The translations under genes and the position numbers were made by a program. Shown piece after piece: positions 8,473 to 16,587 of a stretch of DNA of 64,000 bases. The notes beneath the pieces are model-generated. The model ran no database searches. It was given only the letters and a program-made list of their open reading frames with translations, and was not told the origin of the DNA. The stretch comes from Alkalihalobacillus sp. LMS6. GTDB lineage: Bacteria; Bacillota; Bacilli; Bacillales; Bacillaceae_D. Numbering within the stretch: position 1 is the stretch's first letter; each line of letters opens with the position of its first letter. Where the stretch lies: contig NZ_CP093302.1 of assembly GCF_024362765.1 (NCBI RefSeq), positions 368,001 to 432,000 of the forward strand, written 5' to 3'.

Positions 8473-8937
8473 TTACGTGACGCCTAAGTCTGTACGCCAA
8501 CTTCCTTGTTGTTTTCGAATACTGACAATTTGACCAATGTGGTACGCATTATGAAGTGTGAGGTGGGTAAGATCAGTCATCGCCTCAGTAAAATCTTCTG
8601 GTTTTGCTTCCTTGACGGCATCACGCCACTTAAGCATTAATTCATTCAAATAAGCTGCCGCTTCAGGCCATGAACGTTGATTACTTATGTTGAACGTATC
8701 CGCTATGGAGTCAACAGGCTCACGGTGTACAGATATCTTTTGAAATCGATCTAAGTAGCGCTCATTATAAAAAATTAGATGCTCCACAATCCCCCAAATA
8801 CTATTTGATTGATCTGAACTTGTCCAGGCTGCTTGTTCAGGTGTGATGTCTTTAACGGCATGGTTTAACGGGACGAACCAGCCTTGTTGATCATGAATGA
8901 CACCGAGCTGAATAAGAATGAACTCTCGCGTACTCAA
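8473..8937 (-). CDS. DinB-like metal-binding four-helix protein
   Basis: A 154-aa protein of the DinB/YfiT superfamily. Conserved metal-ligand positions are visible: the His in IVEHLIFYNERYLDRF near residue 55 and the paired His in LTLHNAYHIGQIVSIRKQQG near the C-terminus. Members include bacillithiol-dependent transferases, but many have no known substrate. It precedes a DNA glycosylase gene, which is only weak evidence for a repair link. The ribosome site GGAGGGA precedes the ATG. Confidence 0.8.
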   Translation of the reverse strand: MSTREFILIQLGVIHDQQGWFVPLNHAVKDITPEQAAWTSSDQSNSIWGIVEHLIFYNERYLDRFQKISVHREPVDSIADTFNISNQRSWPEAAAYLNELMLKWRDAVKEAKPEDFTEAMTDLTHLTLHNAYHIGQIVSIRKQQGSWRTDLGVT

Positions 8938-9070
8938 ATGAATCCCTCCTAAAAGTTTTAATTCTTCAATTTTTTGCCATTATAGCATGATCAAGAAGAG
9001 AAAGAATAGCGCGAAAGATTCGTTTCTTATTTGAATATCAATTACACTAGTAGAAAAGGAGGCGTAAAGC

Positions 9071-9862
9071 ATGAATTTACATTTACATGAAAAGGTTGTT
9101 ATCGTGTTAGCGGCTAGTAAAGGGTTAGGTCGGGCTGTTGCGGAAAAATTTGCGGAAGAAGGCGCTCAAGTTGTGTTAGCGAGCAGACGTTCAGACGAGC
9201 TAAAAAAGGTGGCTGATGACATTGCTAAGCGTACGGGGAATCCAAATCTTTATACAAAAACATGCGATATTACAAAAGGAGAAGACATTAAACAACTGGT
9301 AGCCTTTACAGTTGATATGTTAGGAAAAGTGAATGTGCTTGTAAATAATTCTGGCGGTCCTCCAGCAGGCGGAATTGAGCAATTTACGGATGAAGACTGG
9401 CAACGGGCTTATGAATTAAATCTATTAAGCTATGTTCGCGCGATTCGAGAAGTCGTTCCACATATGCAGGCGCAAGGTGGTGGCCATATCGCGAACATTG
9501 CATCGTCTTCTATAAAGCAAACATTAGAGTCATTGTTGCTATCAAATACGTTTCGAGCAGGCGTAGCAGGACTTTCCAAGAGTTTATCGCAAGAACTTGC
9601 GAAAGACAACATTTTAATTAATACAATCGGCCCGGGAAGAATTGCTACAGATCGATTAATTGAACTAGATGATAGAAAGGCAGAGCAACTTCATCAGTCA
9701 CGTGAAGAGGTAAGAATGAAAGAAGAACAGTCAATTCCGCTAGGACGCTATGGAACTCCGGAAGAATTTGCAAATCAACTTGTTTTTCTATGCTCTGGAG
9801 CGAATACCTACGTGACTGGACAAGCGCTGATAGTAGACGGTGGGCTTGTAAAAGCTCTTTGA
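9071..9862 (+). CDS. SDR-family oxidoreductase with atypical active site
   Basis: A 263-aa Rossmann-fold short-chain dehydrogenase. It has an Ala-Ser-Lys-Gly-Leu-Gly cofactor loop near residue 15, NNSGGPPAGG after strand 4, and a C-terminal YVTGQALIVDGGL. Where classical members have YxxxK, this protein reads SNTFRAGVAGLSKSL: the Tyr position is Ser and the Lys is Arg. A subset of SDRs is divergent in this way, so the reductase activity normally assumed (3-oxoacyl-ACP reductase-like) cannot be taken for granted. The ribosome site is AAAGGAGG. It is a single gene, followed by wrbA on a separate promoter. Confidence 0.8.
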   Translation: MNLHLHEKVVIVLAASKGLGRAVAEKFAEEGAQVVLASRRSDELKKVADDIAKRTGNPNLYTKTCDITKGEDIKQLVAFTVDMLGKVNVLVNNSGGPPAGGIEQFTDEDWQRAYELNLLSYVRAIREVVPHMQAQGGGHIANIASSSIKQTLESLLLSNTFRAGVAGLSKSLSQELAKDNILINTIGPGRIATDRLIELDDRKAEQLHQSREEVRMKEEQSIPLGRYGTPEEFANQLVFLCSGANTYVTGQALIVDGGLVKAL

Positions 9863-9919
9863 AACTATGAATAAAGGTGCATGCGTCTCGCAATAAATAC
9901 AGGAGAAATCAAATTAATC

Positions 9920-9944
9920 TTTTAAATCTAAGAAAACCGGGTAT
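9920..9944 (+). promoter_or_regulatory. Candidate sigma-B promoter of wrbA
   Basis: TTTTAA (9920-9925), a 13-bp spacer and a perfect GGGTAT (9939-9944), about 40 bp before the start codon. This is the best sigma-B match in the window. Confidence 0.6.
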
Positions 9945-9985
9945 AGAGTCATAAGGCGATCTACAATAAAAGGAGAGATTATAAA

Positions 9986-10597
9986 ATGGCTAATACAAAA
10001 GTAGCAGTAATTTACTACAGTTCAACAGGAACAAACTATCAACTTGCACAGTGGGCGAAAGAAGCAGCTGAGGGAAATGGGGCGGAAGTGAAACTAGTGA
10101 AATTTCCAGAACTAGCTCCAGATCAAGCGATTGATTCAAATCCAGCATGGCGTGAACACATTGAAGCGACGAAACATATACCAGAGGTTACGGCTGACGA
10201 TATGCTGTGGGCAGATGCCTATATTTTCAGCGTGCCATCCCGTTTTGGCGTAGTACCTGGACAAGCGAAGCAATTTTTTGATACATTAGGCGGGCTTTGG
10301 GGCCAAGGAAAGCTTGCTAATAAAGTTGTCAGTGGTATGGCTTCTGCAGCGAATGCGCATGGCGGCCAAGAGCAAACGATTTTATCTCTTTACACCACAA
10401 TGTATCATTGGGGAGCTATTGTTGCTTCACCAGCTTACACAGACCCCGTTACATTTGCAGCAGGTGGAAACCCTTACGGAACAAGTGTAACGGTCGATGG
10501 AGATGGAAAAATGGTCGAAGATGTGAAAGAAGCTGTAGAACACCAAGCGAGACGCACAACGTCCGTTGCGAAGGCAATTGTAGAAGGTTTAAAGTAA
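9986..10597 (+). CDS. wrbA: NAD(P)H:quinone oxidoreductase WrbA
   Basis: A 203-aa flavodoxin-like FMN protein that reduces quinones by two electrons, limiting redox cycling. The FMN phosphate loop YYSSTGTNYQLAQWA is at residues 10-24. The motifs PSRFGVVPGQAKQFFDTLGG, GMASAANAHGGQEQT and AGGNPYGTS are characteristic of WrbA rather than short flavodoxins. The length is normal. The ribosome site is AAAGGAGAG. A good sigma-B-like promoter upstream suggests general-stress control. A hairpin terminator follows. Confidence 0.93.
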   Translation: MANTKVAVIYYSSTGTNYQLAQWAKEAAEGNGAEVKLVKFPELAPDQAIDSNPAWREHIEATKHIPEVTADDMLWADAYIFSVPSRFGVVPGQAKQFFDTLGGLWGQGKLANKVVSGMASAANAHGGQEQTILSLYTTMYHWGAIVASPAYTDPVTFAAGGNPYGTSVTVDGDGKMVEDVKEAVEHQARRTTSVAKAIVEGLK

Positions 10598-10609
10598 GAC
10601 GAAGTATAG

Positions 10610-10642
10610 GAAGTTCTAATGAGAATTAGAGCTTCTTTTTTT
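10610..10642 (+). terminator. wrbA terminator
   Basis: GAAGTTCTAAT pairs with ATTAGAGCTTC (one wobble) around GAGA, followed by seven T. Confidence 0.85.
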
Positions 10643-10798
10643 ATGTCCAAAACGCTTGACCTATAGTGGACTCCAAGAGCTATGATCGGATAAACGCTGC
10701 TGCCATCATCGGAAAAATGACGTTATAGGATTTGAAGATGCGGGAATGGTTCATACAAGCGTTATAAAAAGCAATCTGCTGAAGGAGGCATTTTACAA

Positions 10799-11836
10799 AT
10801 GAATGTAAAAGCAAGAGCAGTGAATGGTCCAACAGAAGCATTTGAAAAGACAGAGATTTCACGCAGAAACCTTGATCAACATGATGTATTAATCGAAATT
10901 AAGTATGCGGGAATTTGTCACTCTGATATCCATACAGCGAGAGGTGAGTGGGGCGACGTTCATTATCCTTTAGTTCCTGGGCACGAGATTGCTGGGATTG
11001 TGGCGGAAGTAGGGAGTGACGTCACTTCTTTTAAAGTAGGCGATCGCGTCGGTGTTGGCTGTATGGTCGATTCTTGTGGAAAGTGTGTAAGCTGTCGTGA
11101 AGGAGAAGAGCAATACTGTGAGGAAGGAAATATTCAAACCTATGGTGGAATTGATAAGTACGGGGAGCATACGCAAGGTGGCTACTCGACGCACATTGTT
11201 GTGACAGAAGGGTTTGTTCTACGAATCCCAGATTCTATCCCTTTTGATGCTGCGGCACCACTTCTTTGTGCAGGCATTACCACTTACTCTCCGTTAAAAA
11301 AGTGGCAAGCCGATACAGGGAAAAAAGTGGCTGTCATTGGTCTTGGTGGACTAGGTCACCTAGCAGTGAAAATCGCACATGCCATGGGAGCGGAAGTAAC
11401 TGTTCTATCACAAACATTGAAGAAAGAACAAGATGGTCTGACGTTTGGCGCAAAAAATTATTATGCCACAAGTGACCCAGAAACATTGACGAAGCTTGCC
11501 GGTTCTTTTGATTTAATTATTAATACGGTAAGTGCAAAGCTAGATATGAGTGCTTACTTAAATCTATTAGCTTTAAACGGCACATTAGTAAATGTCGGTG
11601 CACCAAGCGAGCCGCTAGAGGTGAATGCATTTTCTCTTATTAGTAAAAGAAGATCTTTTGCCGGTTCAATGATTGGTGGCATTAAGGAAACACAAGAAAT
11701 GTTGGATTTCTGTGCAGAGCATAACATCCTCCCAGAAATTGAAGTGATTTCAGCAGACCGTATTGATGAAGCGTACGAACGTGTACTTGAATCGGATGTT
11801 CGCTACCGTTTCGTTATTGATACAAGCACGATTTAA
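10799..11836 (+). CDS. Zinc-dependent alcohol dehydrogenase (AdhC/YahK-like)
   Basis: A 345-aa medium-chain dehydrogenase. The catalytic-zinc region [15 protein letters not shown] and [13 protein letters not shown] and the structural-zinc loop with Cys residues in [21 protein letters not shown] are intact. The nucleotide fold starts at [17 protein letters not shown] near residue 180. The overall pattern is that of the NADP(H)-dependent cinnamyl-alcohol-dehydrogenase-like group that reduces aldehydes. The ribosome site GAAGGAGG is strong. It sits beside wrbA but has its own leader, and a degenerate palindromic repeat follows the gene. Confidence 0.88.
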   Translation: MNVKARAVNGPTEAFEKTEISRRNLDQHDVLIEIKYAGICHSDIHTARGEWGDVHYPLVPGHEIAGIVAEVGSDVTSFKVGDRVGVGCMVDSCGKCVSCREGEEQYCEEGNIQTYGGIDKYGEHTQGGYSTHIVVTEGFVLRIPDSIPFDAAAPLLCAGITTYSPLKKWQADTGKKVAVIGLGGLGHLAVKIAHAMGAEVTVLSQTLKKEQDGLTFGAKNYYATSDPETLTKLAGSFDLIINTVSAKLDMSAYLNLLALNGTLVNVGAPSEPLEVNAFSLISKRRSFAGSMIGGIKETQEMLDFCAEHNILPEIEVISADRIDEAYERVLESDVRYRFVIDTSTI

Positions 11837-11887
11837 GAAAAGCTAAAGAAAAATTGTATATGATAAATTAGGTCAATCATTCATAAA

Positions 11888-11990
11888 AATGGCGGCGATC
11901 CTATGAAGAGCATACATGTGAGCCACTTGGTCATGCCGAGCGACTCACACGTGCTTAGGGTCGCCCGCTGTTGCATGAAGAAGGAAGTTC
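11888..11990. repeat. Degenerate dispersed palindromic repeat
   Basis: Begins AAAATGGCGGCGATCCTATG and contains a hairpin made by CATGTGAG and CTCACACGTG (about 11916-11953). It resembles the element at 24010-24165, which begins AAATGGCGACGACTCCTATG. It fills the gap between two convergent genes. Confidence 0.5.
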
Positions 11991-12917
11991 TCATGCATCT
12001 ACGATATAAGATTCTTTCTTTCTTCTTACGTCTTGCAGGTCAGCTAGTAACTCCTGCTCCATTTGATTTAGACGCGTTAAGACCGACTTCACTTCTTTTA
12101 AGAGGGACGAGGCTTTGTCGTACGAATCTCTTATTTCGCCATGGACCATCCAATCAACGATTAACCCATCAAAGAAATAATCGGCAAATGTGAGAAATCC
12201 ATCAATTTGAATATGAAAAGAAGTAAATTGATTGACGTCTTTCAGTTCTTCTTCCAACTTTCTTAATAAACGTTGAACGTCATGAATATCAGATCTTGCA
12301 TCATCTACATAGCTATGTTTAAACGCAGTTGTGAGAAACCCGCCTCCAAACATGTCGGCAGTGGACCAATCACTCGCCTTATCCAAAGATCGAAGGGTTT
12401 GCGCTAACGCTTCTTTTGCTTGAAGTCCGATCTCTTTTGCTTCTAGCACTTCATTCATTTGTACTTCGGCTGTTGAAGCAGCCTCAATTAGAGCGTGCAA
12501 AGCTTTATGATTCTCTGTTAAAAGATGTTGTTTCTTCTGTTGAATTAAGTCTTGGTACTCATCCTCTGGTGTTCCTAACGTATCTAGATATACATGGATC
12601 TCTTGAAGTTCCTCGCGTAAATCGTTAATAGTTGCTTCAGCCTCTTCGTATTTCAACTGAGCTTTAAGCACAGATTCTGATCGTTCGTCGATCTTTTCAG
12701 CTTTTCTTCCTGTAACTGTGTGAATTAAATTAGAAAATGTTAAGCCTTTTAAGCGATCCACATTCTCTTGTTTTTCTGTTAGAGCTTCTTTTAATCTCTG
12801 CGCTTCTTGTTTTCTTTCTTCTAAATAAAGCATAATTCGAGCCTCATGTCCGCGCCATTTCTCGTATAGTCGCATGCGATCCTTTACATCAGTAAAAGCT
12901 TTTTCGTAATCTTTCAC
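11991..12917 (-). CDS. Coiled-coil protein, function unknown
   Basis: A 308-aa hydrophilic protein rich in Glu, Lys, Leu and Gln with long heptad-like helices at residues about 30-140 and 205-305. A short conserved-looking non-helical segment, LTFSNLIHTVTGRKAEKIDE, is near residue 60, and GGGFLTTAFKHSYVDDAR near residue 195. No signal peptide or membrane segment. Similar proteins occur in other Bacilli as hypotheticals, as far as I recall. The ribosome site GGAAAGG is acceptable. It is transcribed alone, convergent with the dehydrogenase. Confidence 0.7.
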   Translation of the reverse strand: MKDYEKAFTDVKDRMRLYEKWRGHEARIMLYLEERKQEAQRLKEALTEKQENVDRLKGLTFSNLIHTVTGRKAEKIDERSESVLKAQLKYEEAEATINDLREELQEIHVYLDTLGTPEDEYQDLIQQKKQHLLTENHKALHALIEAASTAEVQMNEVLEAKEIGLQAKEALAQTLRSLDKASDWSTADMFGGGFLTTAFKHSYVDDARSDIHDVQRLLRKLEEELKDVNQFTSFHIQIDGFLTFADYFFDGLIVDWMVHGEIRDSYDKASSLLKEVKSVLTRLNQMEQELLADLQDVRRKKESYIVDA

Positions 12918-13074
12918 GTGTTAATCCCACCTTTCCTCCTATAGAAAACGTATAAAAAAAGAAAAAGTTTCATTCCAACGTGCAAATCTTATCCAAAACC
13001 AAGAATTTGACATATTGAAAGGGTCATGTTCGTTGATGGTCTTGCGTAATTTAATAGAGGATATGGAAGCGTTT

Positions 13075-13096
13075 TAGCGAAACGTTATGTATAGCG
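13075..13096 (+). promoter_or_regulatory. Shared operator-like motif, copy 1
   Basis: TAGCGAAACGTTA then TGTATAG, 28 bp before the isomerase-like gene. The same motif, with one inserted base, recurs at 15223 before hutI. Confidence 0.55.
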
Positions 13097-13123
13097 AAGT
13101 GTAAAAGGAGCGTGAAGATTAGA

Positions 13124-14035
13124 ATGAAAATAGGTTTGAGTTCATACAGTTTAGTTCAGGCATTGAATGATGGTCGATTAACAATTCTTGAAGCAATTGA
13201 TTGGGTGAAAGAGCAAGGTGGGACTCATATGGAACTCGTCCCTTATGGCTATACGGTTGTAGACAACTATGATTTAGCTAATCAAATTAAAGAACAAGCT
13301 GCCAAGGCAAAGATTGAGCTCTCTGCTTATTGTATGCCTGCAAATTTCATTCAACCAACGCAAGCGGCTTTTGATGAAGAAGTGGAGCGAATTAAAGCGC
13401 ACGTTGACGTCGTGCATCATATGGGAATTAAAATCTTGCGTCATGATGTAACGGCGTTTTCGATGAAGCCTGATGAGATGTCAATTCACTATTTTGATGA
13501 TCATTTTGAAGAAATGGTTTTAGGGAGTCAGCTCATTGCCGATTACGCGAAACCTTTAGGCATCACGACCACAATTGAAAATCACGGTTTTAACGTGCAG
13601 TCGAGTGACCGGGTTCAACGGGTGTTACGTGCGGTAAATCGCGATAATTTTAAAACAACCTTGGATATTGGCAACTTCTTATGTGCGGATGAAGATCCGT
13701 TAGTTGGAGTGAAGAAAAATCTTCCGTATGCGGCTACCGTTCATTTCAAAGATTTCTATATTCGACCTTATTATGAGAACCCTGGTGAAGGCGCATGGTT
13801 TAGAAGCTCAAATGGCCATTATTTGCGTGGAGCGATTCTCGGTCATGGCGAGCTACCAATTCGAGAGATTATCCGACAACTTAAAGTAGCAGGTTATGAT
13901 GGTTACCTCGTTATTGAATTTGAAGGAATGGAAGATTGTTTTCTCGGGTCGCGCATTAGTATGAATAACTTAAAGCGACTTTGGAATGAAGTAACGGTAG
14001 ATGGCTGGAAGTCAGTAGAAGGGGCGAGAGCGTAA
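13124..14035 (+). CDS. Sugar phosphate isomerase/epimerase-like TIM-barrel protein
   Basis: A 303-aa protein of the xylose-isomerase-like TIM-barrel superfamily (AP endonuclease family 2 fold). Metal-ligand type residues are visible in TTIENHGFNVQSSDR, TLDIGNFLCADEDP, ATVHFKDFYIRP and YLVIEFEGMEDC. It probably isomerises or epimerises a sugar or inositol derivative. I chose ATG 13124 rather than GTG 13112, because the AAAGGAG site abuts the GTG. It is coupled to the following dehydrogenase by a one-base stop/start overlap. The substrate is not predictable. Confidence 0.8.
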   Translation: MKIGLSSYSLVQALNDGRLTILEAIDWVKEQGGTHMELVPYGYTVVDNYDLANQIKEQAAKAKIELSAYCMPANFIQPTQAAFDEEVERIKAHVDVVHHMGIKILRHDVTAFSMKPDEMSIHYFDDHFEEMVLGSQLIADYAKPLGITTTIENHGFNVQSSDRVQRVLRAVNRDNFKTTLDIGNFLCADEDPLVGVKKNLPYAATVHFKDFYIRPYYENPGEGAWFRSSNGHYLRGAILGHGELPIREIIRQLKVAGYDGYLVIEFEGMEDCFLGSRISMNNLKRLWNEVTVDGWKSVEGARA

Positions 14036-15087
14036 TGATGAATGTTGTCGTGATTGGATTAGGATCGATTTCAGAAATGCATATTAAGTCGTATCAGAAA
14101 AATCCAAGCGTTTCATTAGTCGGATTATGTGATAAAAATCAAGCGAGGGCGCAGGAAAAAGCAGCTCATTATGATGTGAAACACGTATTTACTGATCCTG
14201 AAGAAGTGTTTCAAAATCCAGAAGTCGATGCAGTTAGCATCTGTACTTGGAATCAGACTCATGCGGATCTAGCCATTCGAGCGCTACGTGCTGGGAAACA
14301 TGTGTTAGTGGAAAAGCCGATTTCAATGACCGTGGCAGAAGCGGAAAAGGTTCAAACTGCTGTGAAGGAAACAGGGAAATTGTTGCAAGTTGGGTTTGTC
14401 CGACGGTTTGGAACAAACGCTCAAGTATTAAAATCGTTCATTGATCAGGGGAAGCTCGGGGACATTTATTATGCAAAAGCATCTTTGTTAAGAAGGCTTG
14501 GAAATCCAGGAGGCTGGTTTGCTGATAAAGACCGATCAGGAGGAGGACCGTTAATCGATTTAGGTGTACACATTATTGATAGTTGTTGGTATTTAATGGG
14601 TAGACCGAAAGTGAAGTCGATTACAGGACACGTCTACGATCAATTAGGAAACCGAGGTAACGTTCAGAACCTCTCGTTCTACAAAACTGCTGATTACGAT
14701 GCATCTTCAAACACAGTGGAAGATTTAGCGAACGCTGTTATTACGTTTGAGAACGGTAGTTCATTAATGGTCGATGTGTCTTATTCTCTCCACACGAAAA
14801 AGGATCAACTCGCCATGCAAGTATTTGGCACAAAAGGTGGGGCGGAGCTCGAACCAGAATTAATGCTTGTAATGGAAGAAAACAACACGATTTTAAATGT
14901 TGAACCACAAATCGACCATCGCACCTTTGATTTTGATAATGCCTTCCAAAAACAAATCGATGCCTTTGTGGATGCCTGCATAACGGGAGGCCCTTCTCTA
15001 GCACCTGTAGAAGACGGATTAGAGATTATGAGAATTCTTGAAGGCATTTATCAAGCATCTGCACAAAAAAAACCTGTTCAATTATAG
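14035..15087 (+). CDS. Gfo/Idh/MocA-family dehydrogenase
   Basis: A 350-aa NAD(P)-dependent sugar or inositol dehydrogenase. The N-terminal Rossmann motif is VVVIGLGSISEMHIKSY, the EKPISMTVAEAEK segment with the conserved Lys is near residue 95, and the C-terminal alpha/beta domain carries GGGPLIDLGVHIIDSCWYLMG. Its ATG overlaps the TAA of the isomerase-like gene by one base, so the two are translationally coupled. An isomerase plus an Idh-type dehydrogenase suggests oxidation and rearrangement of a cyclitol or sugar acid. The upstream motif is shared with the hut operon. Confidence 0.88.
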   Translation: MMNVVVIGLGSISEMHIKSYQKNPSVSLVGLCDKNQARAQEKAAHYDVKHVFTDPEEVFQNPEVDAVSICTWNQTHADLAIRALRAGKHVLVEKPISMTVAEAEKVQTAVKETGKLLQVGFVRRFGTNAQVLKSFIDQGKLGDIYYAKASLLRRLGNPGGWFADKDRSGGGPLIDLGVHIIDSCWYLMGRPKVKSITGHVYDQLGNRGNVQNLSFYKTADYDASSNTVEDLANAVITFENGSSLMVDVSYSLHTKKDQLAMQVFGTKGGAELEPELMLVMEENNTILNVEPQIDHRTFDFDNAFQKQIDAFVDACITGGPSLAPVEDGLEIMRILEGIYQASAQKKPVQL

Positions 15088-15094
15088 AGAGGGG

Positions 15095-15136
15095 AGAACC
15101 TAGTTCAGCATGATTTAAGTGAACTAGGTTCTTTTT
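15095..15136 (+). terminator. Terminator of the isomerase/dehydrogenase operon
   Basis: AGAACCTAGTTCA pairs perfectly with TGAACTAGGTTCT, then a T run. Confidence 0.9.
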
Positions 15137-15222
15137 GAGGGTGGTTAAACAAACGTTTAATTAAATTACATTGAACAATAATCTACGAACAACATGAAGG
15201 ATGGAAGGATTTAGCCATTACA

Positions 15223-15243
15223 TAGCGAAACGTTACTGTATAG
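15223..15243 (+). promoter_or_regulatory. Shared operator-like motif, copy 2
   Basis: TAGCGAAACGTTAC then TGTATAG, 43 bp before hutI. Its first 13 bases are identical to copy 1 at 13075. A TATAGT -10-like hexamer (15239-15244) overlaps it. Confidence 0.55.
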
Positions 15244-15286
15244 TAGGTGAACAATAAGGCTTCATTGTTCTAAGGGGGAGTTTACA

Positions 15287-16567
15287 TTGAATTCGAATCG
15301 AATTGTGATTCGCCATGTGAAGCAACTTGTCACAAATAATTCGTCACGGGCGTTAAAAGGCCGAGAGATGGAAGACAATCTTCAAGTGATTAAAGATGGA
15401 GGCATCTGGATTGAAAATGGTGTTATTAAAAAAATAGGCTCTGATCAGGACGTTTGGAAAGCGGTATGTGACCACGGACAAACGAAGCTAGTAACTTCCA
15501 TTGATGCGAGTCAGCATCTTGTTACACCTGGGCTTGTCGATCCTCATACTCACCTTGTATTTGGAGGGAGTCGAGAAGATGAATTTGAAATGCGTCTAAA
15601 AGGTGCGGCTTATATGGATATTATGAATGCCGGTGGTGGAATTCATCGAACAACCTCAGCAACGGCGGCAGCAACAGAGGAAGCGTTAATTGCGCAAAGT
15701 AAAGAAAGGCTCGATACGTTTTTACGTCATGGGGTTACAACCATTGAAGCAAAAAGTGGCTATGGGTTAACGCTTGAACACGAACGGAAGCAATTACAGG
15801 TGGCGGCTTATTTGAATCAAACTCACCCGATTACCATTGTCTCAACGTTTATGGGTGCCCACGCTGTTCCAAAAGAGTTTAAAGAGGACAGTGACCGGTT
15901 TGTTGATATCCTCGTCAATGAAATGATTCCAGCGATTGCTTCAGAAAAGTTGGCTAAGTTTAACGATGTTTTTTGTGAAAAAGGAGTGTTCACGCCAGCG
16001 CAATCGAAACGTATTTTAGAAGCTGGAAAAAAATATGGACTGATTCCAAAGATTCATGCAGATGAAATTGTTTCTTACGGTGGGGCAGAACTAGCGGCTG
16101 AGGTAGGCGCGATTTCAGCTGATCACTTGTTGAAGGCATCGAATGAAGGGATTGAAAAAATGGCTGCTGCAGATGTAGTAGGGGTCTTACTCCCAGCAAC
16201 AGCATTCTTTTTAATGGAGTCGCCAGCAAATGCACGGAAAATGATAGAAGCAGGTATGGCGGTGGCCTTGTCGACAGATCGAAATCCTGGATCAAGCCCA
16301 ACAGAATCGATGCCATTTGTGATGAACTTGGCGTGTTTAACAATGGGAATGACGCCCAAAGAAGTGGTCACTGCTTCAACAATGAATGCGGCAAGTGCGA
16401 TTGGTGAGGAGCAGCGTGTGGGAAGTCTTGAAGTGGGAAAGCAGGCAGACCTTGTTTTTTGGAATGCACCAAATTATACGTATTTACAATATCATATAGG
16501 CGTTAATATGGTCGATAAAGTGTTCAAAGCAGGAAAACTCGTCGTCAACAATGGAGTCGTCATTTAA
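15287..16567 (+). CDS. hutI: Imidazolonepropionase HutI
   Basis: A 426-aa amidohydrolase-superfamily enzyme that opens 4-imidazolone-5-propanoate to N-formimino-L-glutamate, the third step of histidine breakdown. The metal motif VDPHTHLVFGGSREDEFEMR and the segments GGGIHRTTSAT, EAKSGYG, FMGAHAVP, KIHADE and STDRNPGSSP are all HutI hallmarks. The start is TTG behind AAGGGGGAG. It is the first gene of a four-gene operon and the next gene begins 20 bp downstream. Confidence 0.95.
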   Translation: MNSNRIVIRHVKQLVTNNSSRALKGREMEDNLQVIKDGGIWIENGVIKKIGSDQDVWKAVCDHGQTKLVTSIDASQHLVTPGLVDPHTHLVFGGSREDEFEMRLKGAAYMDIMNAGGGIHRTTSATAAATEEALIAQSKERLDTFLRHGVTTIEAKSGYGLTLEHERKQLQVAAYLNQTHPITIVSTFMGAHAVPKEFKEDSDRFVDILVNEMIPAIASEKLAKFNDVFCEKGVFTPAQSKRILEAGKKYGLIPKIHADEIVSYGGAELAAEVGAISADHLLKASNEGIEKMAAADVVGVLLPATAFFLMESPANARKMIEAGMAVALSTDRNPGSSPTESMPFVMNLACLTMGMTPKEVVTASTMNAASAIGEEQRVGSLEVGKQADLVFWNAPNYTYLQYHIGVNMVDKVFKAGKLVVNNGVVI

Positions 16568-16587
16568 ACGATTAGGAGGCAGTTCCT

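Noticed and set aside
11903-12193. 96-aa plus-strand ORF
   Set aside because: Starts inside the dispersed repeat and runs antisense through the 3' end of the coiled-coil gene; no ribosome site.
13064-13078. Catabolite-response (cre) site before the isomerase operon
   Set aside because: TGGAAGCGTTTTAG matches the cre consensus at too few positions.
15990-16343. 117-aa minus-strand ORF within hutI
   Set aside because: Shadow of hutI codon usage; no ribosome site.
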